Assembly: GCF_000247695.1 (NCBI RefSeq) | Contig: NW_004624732.1 | Location: 13,935,345 to 13,999,344 of the forward strand | DNA: 64,000 bases | Direction: 5' to 3' | DNA from: Heterocephalus glaber | Taxonomy: Eukaryota > Chordata > Mammalia > Rodentia > Bathyergidae | Shown: in pieces, positions 26,585-64,000 of the stretch | Position numbering within the stretch: position 1 is the first letter of the stretch | Layout of the letters: each line of letters begins with the position of its first letter | The notes under the pieces: model-generated | What the model was told of the DNA's origin: nothing | Database searches by the model: none | The model's input: the letters and a program-made list of their open reading frames with translations, nothing else | Position numbers and translations under genes: made by a program

Positions 26585-55549
<28,965 letters not shown>

Positions 55550-55559
55550 CTGAAAAAAA

Positions 55560-58460
55560 AGAACACCTTAGCACCACGCAAAACAAATTTGATAGTCAAA
55601 TGTTTAAATTTTTCAACAATTCTTTAAATGTAGGAATATATACACTTAAATGTGTAATTCTTATCCCATACCTATAGAGAAACATCCCACTTTAGAGGCC
55701 AATCTGTGAAATGGCTTACTATACATAGTGTGAACATCTGAAAGAGGAAAGATAACTAAAACTAATCTGTACAGCATGAGGTTAATTCTGAAGAGCTAGA
55801 TTTTTTAAAAAAGGAAAGAATGAATTCCTAACTTCCTCATATAATTCTAGTTCCCAAAATCCTATTTTTCAGATTAGTGTAACAAAGTTCTTTTACATAT
55901 AAGCATTCTTGGGTTTTATTTTAGGGAAAAAGATCATAAAACTTAATTGTATTAAAAGGTCAAATAATACACATTCTCCAATGAGAATCTAAACAAGGAA
56001 AGGAGGAGTTACCATTTTCTAAGCATTTATTAGGAGCTCATAGTATTTTGTGCTCTCATGTACATTGTTTCCTCACAACATTACTTCATGTAAGAAAACA
56101 GGCTTTGCATAGTCACAGTTACACACCTTCTACCTCTGGAACAAAAGCTTAGTTTTAGGGAGAACATGATTAATCTAAACTAACACATAATGTAACCTGA
56201 AATAACTACTTTGAAAACATGCTCCAGGGCACAAACTTAACAAACACATGCTATATAAAAATACAGAAAAGATATACGAAACTAAACACATCAAAATACC
56301 AGTAACAAGTATTTTAGGATTTAGAAAATCTCTAGAATCTCTACAGAAACACAAAGTATTTCTGTGTTTGAATGTTCTGTCTTAAAAAACCTACTGAGCC
56401 AAATATTTCTTGAGAACATATGACTGAGGATACATGGACTTAGCACAGACTAATATTCAAGAATCAGAGTCTCTAATAACAAATATGCCCGTCATCACAC
56501 TATGAACAGTTAAGTGATGAGAGAATTCAATGACAAGAAAAAATGGCACGAAGATATTTTCATAAAACTGATTCTTCAACTTCCTTGGGCTCATTTAAAG
56601 ACTGAGTACGCTGTGTTTACAACTTTAAAGACCACATAAGCAAGCCTACAAAGCAAAGTTTGTTTTTATTACTGTGACAACACAGCATGCCAAAGAAACA
56701 ATTGCTATATAAATTAACTGAAATATGAACTCACCAAAATCATAAAAATTTCAAAATTCCCAAGGGCATTTTCTTGACTTCTCACTCAGCATGGTACTAG
56801 ACTCCCTGTCACATACCTACTATCCCAGTGAAAGTGGTATTTACCTATTAAGTGTGGCATCAGCATAGGAGGGAGAACACAGAATCTTGCCAGTATAGTG
56901 CAATACTCCATATACTCAAGGTTTACTTTAGCCATACTTCCTAACTTAAAAGAATGTAGATGAAAAATTTATCTAGAATGTAAGCTCTAAGAACACAGGT
57001 AGTATTGGGTTTATTTTCTTCACTAAGATATGCCTAGAGCATAGAATGGTTTCCAGCCACATATATTCACAATAAAGTACTTACTGAATGGATGATAATA
57101 AAAAAGTAGAAATAATATAAAGTAAGGAATAATTAATTCCATAAGCATGTGTAAGGTCTACTGTGTGCAAGGCACTAACAATCAAAGCTAAGTATGTTTC
57201 TCAGTGCCTGACCCTGAGGAGCTATTATCTAATGAGAAACCAGCCAAACATACCATAAACCCACTGATACAATAGTATACATACTATTATGAAAGTCTGT
57301 ACACGGCATTTTGAAAACCTATAGGAAATGAGTGTATTTATGAAACCGAATTGTAAAAGGTGTGAAGACCACAGGTATTTCTCCACTTAGTTTGTGATGA
57401 CTACATAGTTAATTAGGATGGAGAAGGAACCAGAAGAAGGCAAAATGGAAAGTGCAAACTGGCCTTTGGAAAGCTTTTCATGGCACACACCTCATATAAC
57501 TTGTTTATGCGTGAGTCAACTTATTTTAGCTGCAAACGGTAACCATCATGGTTAGGTCCAGAAACAGGAATGATCTTCAGAACCAAAATGAGAAAAATGA
57601 CTAATAGAAAGTAAGAATCTGGGCAGCTCAGAGAACTCAGAAAAGGGAACTCCAGATCTTTTCACTAGAATACTATCAATAACATGACTCAGCTCTAATC
57701 GTGCTACTTCACTGTCTAAAATCTAACTTTTAAATGTCTAGGGGAGGTGACCTAGTTGGCCAACACAGTTTCAGATGTAACTCAAAGGCCAAAGTAGAAG
57801 GCAGCACTGGGAGCCACTCCCAAAGCACAGAGATACCATCACTGGACAAGGGCCCTAGAACTTACAGACAACCCTCTATCCTGGATATCCTGACACACAA
57901 TGTATGCACTGCAAAACAAACAGTACAAGGACATTACATATGAAAACAATTGTAAAACTTATGGATTTCCATCAACTTTAAAGGAGTTTCACAAGAGCCT
58001 GGGTATCATGTGGCAACACAGGGAGAAATCAGTGAGGCAAGAAAGTGCTAGTCAACAGACTCAAGCGAGAAGATAAATAGCCAATGACACAGAACTTGGG
58101 AAAAATACGTTATAAATTATACAGCTAATTCAAAGTTATAATATTCAAAAGTTTCAGGCCAGTTTTGGCAATTAAATTGTAAATTTGGAATACAAGTTTT
58201 TAGAAGTCAAATAATAAGCACAACATACAGTAGAAAGTGCAAGTGAAATGGTATTTTTTTAATAACACAAGAAACACTCTGGTTGGCACTGTCAGAAAAA
58301 CAGAACATACTGAGGCTTTAGAAATGTCTATAACGCCTCACACCTCACTTTACACTGCAGTTGTAAAGTACTACTGGTTACCCATTGTAAGGAAAAATCT
58401 TGTTTAATTTAGCATACAACTCTTTTCCAGACCAAGGCCACAATACACAGAGAAATAACT
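55560..58460. other. IWS1 upstream intron, unique
   Basis: 2.9 kb without a recognised repeat. I searched it for the missing N-terminal IWS1 exon (DDGGATP-like) and did not find it. Confidence 0.5.
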
Positions 58461-58468
58461 GATATTCT

Positions 58469-58553
58469 TTTTTTGTCCCAGTACCAGGGATTAAACTCAG
58501 GACCTTACACTTATGAAGCAGGTGGGGCACCACTAAGCTACATCCCCAGCCCT
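58469..58553 (-). repeat. ID-like SINE, diverged
   Basis: gtaccagggattaaactcag with several decayed positions. Confidence 0.88.
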
Positions 58554-58878
58554 CTAACTGACATTGTTAAACCAAAAAGCAAATATTAAAACTGTGGTAA
58601 ACGTTAATTTGGACATTTCAAAGTAGTCTAAAAACTGTCAAACAAGATACTTGTTTTTCTTCACCCATCAGAAATGTCAAACTCAAAACAACTGAAATTG
58701 TATACAACCTTAACATTATAAATTAGTAAAACACTGAACAAACAGTAAGTTACACAGTAAATTCCATGAGGAAATAACTATAGGACAATTTTGAAAAACA
58801 TGTTTCACCTGATCCTACATCCAGAAAATCTTAACATCCCTCTACTGGAATTTGTCAATGCAGGAAAGAAGCTGAGAG

Positions 58879-58950
58879 AGGCTGGGGATATATCTCCGTG
58901 GTAACACACTTGCCTAGCATGTGTGAGATGTTCGCAGCAACACAAAATAA
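58879..58950 (+). repeat. ID-type SINE, diverged
   Basis: ggctggggatatatctccgt with cttgcctagcatgtgtgag. Confidence 0.85.
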
Positions 58951-59182
58951 ATAAATACAAGTTTAAAAAAGAAAGAAAGAATCTGAGAAAACCAACAACA
59001 AAATAATACAATGTTGTTAATCCACTGTAGTACTTGGGCAGCTGCTCAAGAGAAACTCCATTTTTATTAGAACACACCTAAAATGAAGCTACACAGAGTG
59101 AAAAACACTCCTAATGAGTACTGGGAAGAAAGAGTCTATATAATGAATGCTTAAGATTTACAAAAAGTCAAATCTTGCCTAC

Positions 59183-59303
59183 CTCTCCAGACTCATTTCT
59201 GCCAGCTCAGCAACATTAATAAAAGATACATCCAAAGTTCCCAGGAATCTCTTGAGGAGCTTTGGTGAAAGCTTCTCACCTCCAGATACCAATTTCATTA
59301 GAT
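59183..59303 (-). CDS. Candidate coding exon of an unidentified minus-strand transcript
   Basis: This 121-base open stretch is flanked by a cccag acceptor and an AG|GTAGGC donor. It runs from phase 1 to phase 2 and reads DLMKLVSGGEKLSPKLLKRF, then LGTLDVSFINVAELAEMSLE. The composition is protein-like. It joins in phase with the open end of the window at 63970-64000. It cannot join the IWS1 acidic exon in frame (that needs phase 0). I do not recognise the protein. It could belong to a nested gene, an alternative 5' transcript, or be chance. Confidence 0.4.
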
Positions 59304-59534
59304 CTGGGGAATGAGTCAAAGAATTTTCATTTTGACAAGTGATCTACATGACTGACCACATTTAAAAAATCCTATTCCAGCAATCTGGAAGTACTGATTT
59401 CAGTTAGCTTCATCCATGCATTTACAAATGTTGTTCCATTTGCCTAGATGCTCTGATCTTTACCTTGTCCTTTTCATAACTTTAAACCTGGCAAAAATAT
59501 TCCTCTCCTGAAGCCTCTTCCATCTGTCTAGGTG

Positions 59535-59650
59535 CAACAGAACGTGACAGTTAAGAACACAGATTTTAGAGTCAGAAAGGCCTGGGGTCCAAACTCAAGC
59601 TCTGCCACATTCTACTGTGTGATGGCTAGAAATTTTCTCAATTCCTCAAA
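59535..59650 (+). repeat. MIR SINE
   Basis: acagattttagagtcagaaa, gctctgccacattctactg. Confidence 0.8.
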
Positions 59651-59654
59651 CCTC

Positions 59655-61320
59655 CATGGTCTCAATGTGATGGGTATCCCTGGCTCCTCACCCAAGTGGC
59701 AGTAAACAATGTGAAGAGGCCATTTTGGGTTGTCCATGACAGGGGTGGATGTGTTACTAGCATTTCATTTCATGCCTGAGGGACCAAAAATGCAAAATAA
59801 TCTGTAATACAGGTATGTTCAAGCACCCACAGCTGCCCTGGAAGAATGTCTTGATTGGGAAGCAACATGACATGTCTTGATTGGGAGGCCAAGGATAGGA
59901 CCTGGAGATCTGACCAATGCATACACAGACAGGAGGCCTCATGAGTTTAAAGAATTCACAAGGTCCAAAAGAGACTGTGGCAAGAGATAAGCAAAGGACA
60001 CTGGTCCCTATGAGATCTGAGAAGGTGAATATGGTCAGGGAACAAGAGAGAAAAATGAAGCCAAATGAGGAGTTCTGGTATCACAGCATGTCAAGTTCTC
60101 TAGACCTGCTCCCCAGGAAAATAGTGACAGATCATTCAAAAGCAACGATTACTTAAGCCTCTAGAAATGGTCCTAAGGGGCAAAGAGAAAATGAAGAAAT
60201 ATCTATAAAATTTTGGCAAAAGAAACAAGAGCTAGTTTCTGGTATTCGAACCAAGATTACTGTCTCCTTCCAACCTCAAAGCTAGCTCAGCAAGGCAGAA
60301 CCCCTTCTCCGGACTACTGCAGACAAAACACAGGGCTCCCCATCTCCACTACTCTGAGCCTGAGGTCGTTCTTCCTTGGGAGATCTGGACATTCTGCCTT
60401 CAGATGTCTAAGTCCTGGGCAAGTGGACTTCAGAGGTGGGTGCTCGCATCTTCAGCTCAGCCCTTACTTAATGAAAGGGGTCGCTACTGAGAACAGGTGC
60501 CTCACACAGAGAATACAAGGGTTCTTGTCACCCTTACCTCGGCTTGTGACCCATGTCAGGAGAACAGCTGGCATCTCATTCCCACCCAGCAACTTCTAGA
60601 GGTGGGATGTCGCTGAAGGAGAAACTAGCCATTATCTTAAGCCCAGGGTGAGAGATTTTGCTGGGAGAAAAAAGACCACAACCAGACAACTCCTAATCTC
60701 TCCTTAAATAATATGAGTTCACTGGCAACTAGATTGGGGAAGTTATGGAGGAAAACATTTTGGGAAGGATTCTAGACACAGATTAAACTGCAAGCCAGCT
60801 AGTTTGCAGGAAAGAACCAAGGACTGGGACAGCTAGGAGGAGCCATCCTGAGGTTAGAATACCTACCAAACACTGTTCTCAGATTATCATTCCTTCAAAG
60901 CAGCCAGAATTTGATGAGATTAATACACAGAGCAATTTGTGCCCAGGGCACTGTTATACACAACAGCAGAACTGAGGAGCAACAAGGAATTTAAACACAG
61001 GAAGCAGGGAATTTAATCTCAAAGAAAAAGAGACCTGACAGCCTAAAAGTTAACAATTTAAGAAATGCTGAATAAGTATTCAACCAAGCACAGATCTCAG
61101 ATTGAAAGTATCTGAAGAAACAGTATCTTACCTGGGTATAGTCTACTATGTAATAGGCCCTAGAACAATTTTTTCTTGTTATTATTCCCCTGACAATACA
61201 GTGTCACAACTACTTACATCGAATTTTCATTGTAGTATAGGCATAAGCACCTAGAAGATAACTAAAATTCTACAGGAGAATGCCCATAGGTCATATGCAA
61301 ATATTACGCCATTTTAATTA
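59655..61320. other. Intronic or intergenic sequence, unassigned
   Basis: A possible old DNA-transposon stretch near 59720-59790. The 128-codon plus frame at 60213-60599 has no coding support. Confidence 0.4.
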
Positions 61321-61326
61321 TTTCTG

Positions 61327-61390
61327 TTTGGGGCTTTGAGGCCCTAACCCATTTAAGTGTGCACTCTACCACTGAGCTATAGCCTAGCCC
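61327..61390 (-). repeat. ID-type SINE fragment
   Basis: Only the gtgcactctaccactgagct half is clear. Confidence 0.7.
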
Positions 61391-61736
61391 TTATGCTACT
61401 TTATGTAAGGGGGTTAGAGTATCCTGACTTTTGATAACCCCTGGGCACAGGCAACAGAGTTTTGGAACCAAGCCCCAGGCTCACAGAGGAAGGAGTGTGA
61501 TGCTGCATCCATATCGTGCAACCACTAAAATTACACTTAGTGAGATTCTTTAATGCCATGGAGAAATACTTAAGGCATAATCTTAAGTCTAGACATAAAA
61601 TATACACAATAAAGTCTTGAGTAACTTAAAATACTTTACATGTAAAGTACTTTATATGCATGGGGAGAATTAAAACATAGAAGATATATCATTTGTTTAG
61701 GTCATTTTCATTCTATGACTCATGTATTTTTTTGTT

Positions 61737-61820
61737 CTGTTTTGTTTTGGTACTGGGGATCGAACTTGGGACCTTGCGTTTTCGAGGTGTGCGGCAGAAC
61801 CAGAGCTAAATCCCCGGCCC
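61737..61820 (-). repeat. ID-like SINE
   Basis: Lacks three bases before box A, as at 48485. A (TTTTG)n tail. Confidence 0.92.
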
Positions 61821-62339
61821 TAAAACGTAGAAGAAATAAGTCAAAAGATTAACAGTCATTTCTGTGATAGGAGTATGTTGATTTTAACTTTCTTCTTTAA
61901 ACTTTAATATAATTTCCATTTTTTCAACAATATGGACATTTATTTAGAATTCATTATTATTACAAAAAGCAGCTAAAGTTGAGCTACATTACATTTATGT
62001 ATAACTGAGGCAAGAAACCACGAACTGATACTGATCAATCTAATATTGCTTCCAAGGTAGAAATATTACACACCAAATGTAATAATGTTTATATTATCAA
62101 ATAATTCCTATAATTAATATATTGGAATCTAGCCTAAATATCTAAGAGCCTATAAACAGAGAAGTGACATCAAAATAACCACAGGATGAGCCATCGCTGC
62201 ACTTGTGTTTAGCTCTCTGACCTTCTCGTCCCTTACAGACTCCACTCTAGCCGCGCTGACTCCTTGGTGCTTGCTCGGGTTTAAGTCTAAAACGCCCTCC
62301 TAAAGGTTCACAGGTTCAGGGACAGCGTTTCTGCAAGTT

Positions 62340-62660
62340 CAGGCCTGGATCCTGAGGGCTCTACCTCCATCATTGGGTTAATCCCTTGATGAGATCACAA
62401 TTTAATGGCATAACTGACAGCTGACAGAAACCGGTGGGGGCCTACATGAAGGGAATGAAACCTGGTCCCAGGCCCCTTCTCCTCAGACTCTTTCCCTCTC
62501 TCCTTGGCTGCCACAAAGTGAGGGGCTTTCCTCCACTAAGATATGTCTACATCATCCCAGGCCTAAAAGCAATGGAGCTGGCATTGCTATGGACTGAAAC
62601 TTCTGAAACTGTTAACCAAATCTTTAAGTTGTTTTTCTCAGAGACTTGGTCACAGTGATG
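62340..62660 (+). mobile_element. MaLR-type LTR remnant
   Basis: gggttaatcccttgatgaga and ctgaaactgttaaccaaat resemble the start and end of MLT/MST LTRs. Diverged. Confidence 0.5.
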
Positions 62661-62884
62661 AAAGACCAACTCATATTGAGCCCTTTAATACTTCAAGCAC
62701 ACTCCCACCCTGGGGCCCTTGACTCAAATGTTCTCCCCTACAGACACTTTCCACATGGCTATTTCCTGCTTCCCTTCCTGCCTTCGCTCCAATGCCAGAT
62801 TCCAGATAGGCCTACAGAGACTTCCCTATTCAACAGTGAAGCCCCTTCATCCTGGCAGCTGACAACATTCTCACCCTTTTTTGC

Positions 62885-62964
62885 TTCTTAGCAGTACTGA
62901 GATTGAAGCCAGGGCCTCGAATATGCCAGATAGGTGGCTCTACCACTGAGATACAACCCAGGCG
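62885..62964 (-). repeat. ID-type SINE, diverged
   Basis: gtactgagattgaagccagg to gctctaccactgagataca. Confidence 0.8.
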
Positions 62965-63461
62965 TCTAGTTTTCTTCTTTGTCCACAGCACTTGTCACCT
63001 TCTAACAAACTATACAACTTTTAAAAACATGTATAGTCTGCATGTCTTTCTCTACCCACTGCAAAATAAATCCAAGAGAAAGATTTTTACTTTTAGTCAT
63101 TGATATGTTCAAGGCACCAAAAGAGCACCATGCATATTAAGTGCTCAAAAAGCACATGATAAATGTATTAATACCTAATAACACAAATGTATAAATATAA
63201 AAATGACATGACAGAATTCTATCTACTACTTAAAATTGCACAATTTTCTGTGTATGTGTAATCAAGCAAAATATAACACACATACAGTTCTTAGAAAATC
63301 TGTCCATCTTTATCATTCTTACTTGTTTCAGTTTGTGTCTACTAAAAAACTTATGTTGACTTACTGAAAAATGTCTCAATTTTATTTCGCTAACACTGTG
63401 TAGGAGAGGCTGTACATAACAGGGAGGTACATTACGTAGTTTCAAAAGTATTTATAGGGAG

Positions 63462-63541
63462 GCCGGGGATTTAGCTCAGTGGTGCTGCCGCTTGCCTTGC
63501 AAGTGCAAGGTCCTGAGTTCGATCCCCCGTACCACAAAAAA
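63462..63541 (+). repeat. ID-like SINE
   Basis: First of a direct tandem pair. A tail of about 17. Confidence 0.95.
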
Positions 63542-63559
63542 AAAAAAAAAAATTATAGG

Positions 63560-63642
63560 GGCCAGGGATTTAGCTCAGTGGTACCGCCACCTGCCTCGCA
63601 AGCACAAGGTCCTGAGTTCAATCCCCGGTACCAAAAAAAAAA
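63560..63642 (+). repeat. ID-like SINE
   Basis: Second of the pair, 18 bases after the first. The TTATAGGG before each copy suggests shared or neighbouring targets. Confidence 0.95.
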
Positions 63643-63969
63643 ATCATGTATTAGGCCAAATATATTAACATGTATAAGATCTATTTTGTATTATTAAACA
63701 AAAGCAACTCTTGAAACTACACTTGCTTTATTATATGCACTGTAACAGTTCAAAGAAGGCCAACTCTTGATATAAAGTTTGAGAGGTGATAACCTTGTAA
63801 CTATTTTAACTTTTCTTCAGATTGCAAATGATCACTGCTCCAATGAGACATTATTTGGAATGGGGAACCCCAGTCAAATTTGAAAGGCCTAGGTTATTTT
63901 CAAAATAGATTATGTGTTGTTAAAAAGATGCCTAATACTTGAAATTCGACCCAATCGGAACTTATTTAC

Positions 63970-64000
63970 CTGTGAATATATCAGTAACAAGAACATCCCA
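63970..64000 (-). CDS. Candidate exon end, cut by the window edge
   Basis: The last 31 bases on the minus strand read WDVLVTDIFT plus one base and then a gtaaat donor. The leftover G plus AT of the exon at 59303 makes aspartate, so the two pieces read through as DIFT-DLMK. The match of phase is one chance in three, so support is modest. Confidence 0.33.

Noticed and set aside
59183..59303. Missing N-terminal exon of IWS1
   Set aside because: Its end phase (2) does not join the acidic exon (phase 0), and its sequence has no likeness to the IWS1 N-terminus.
60213..60599. 128-codon plus-strand frame
   Set aside because: No domain, no splice context, and low-complexity neighbours. Likely chance or old repeat.

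Overview
This is a mammalian, almost certainly rodent, nuclear genomic window. It is AT-rich, crowded with LINE-1, LTR and SINE copies, and carries one recognisable protein-coding gene split into many small exons with GT-AG introns. The SINEs are rodent-type: B1 (7SL-derived), B4-like ID-B1 dimers, and a very abundant roughly 75-bp tRNA-Ala(TGC)-derived ID-like family with an A-rich tail. The abundance and form of that family suggest Castorimorpha (beaver-like). This is an inference from memory of repeat content, not a proven identification.

The gene is IWS1, the SPT6-interacting transcription elongation factor, on the minus strand from about 26.6 to 55.5 kb. I could place twelve consecutive coding exons with matching splice phases, from the large acidic SDSE-repeat exon (54406-55549) to the canonical C-terminal exon (26823-26954). 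They encode 793 residues. The first roughly 50 residues of IWS1 are not in view. The exons carry the acidic repeat region, the motif that binds the LEDGF/p75 integrase-binding domain, the TFIIS-N-terminal-like/HEAT domain, the AKT-type phosphosite and the basic C-terminal tail.

The most notable gene-level feature is a second, paralogous terminal coding exon at 31049-31177. It sits 603 bases after the penultimate exon, in the correct phase with its own acceptor and stop. It encodes a tail 21/41 identical to the canonical one, and both tails end in IEGN(K/R)MPL. IWS1 in this animal can therefore apparently choose between two homologous C-termini.

Region by region: 1-8 kb holds one L1 (plus) inserted into another (minus, with its 5' end present). 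8-16 kb is old L1, MaLR-type LTRs and unique intergenic DNA. 16-24.5 kb is a composite of degraded L1s holding two solo LTRs. 24.5-26.6 kb is intergenic DNA beyond the IWS1 3' end. 26.6-55.5 kb is IWS1 with introns full of SINEs. 55.5-64 kb is mostly intron-like unique sequence with two phase-compatible candidate exons of an unidentified minus-strand transcript (59183-59303 and 63970-64000).

Structural oddities include an Illumina P7/index adapter embedded in an IWS1 intron (assembly contamination) and a perfect 86-bp inverted repeat of a SINE. There is also a SINE inserted inside a splice donor that its target-site duplication rebuilt. A further oddity is an L1 with both ends and a target-site duplication but no ORFs.
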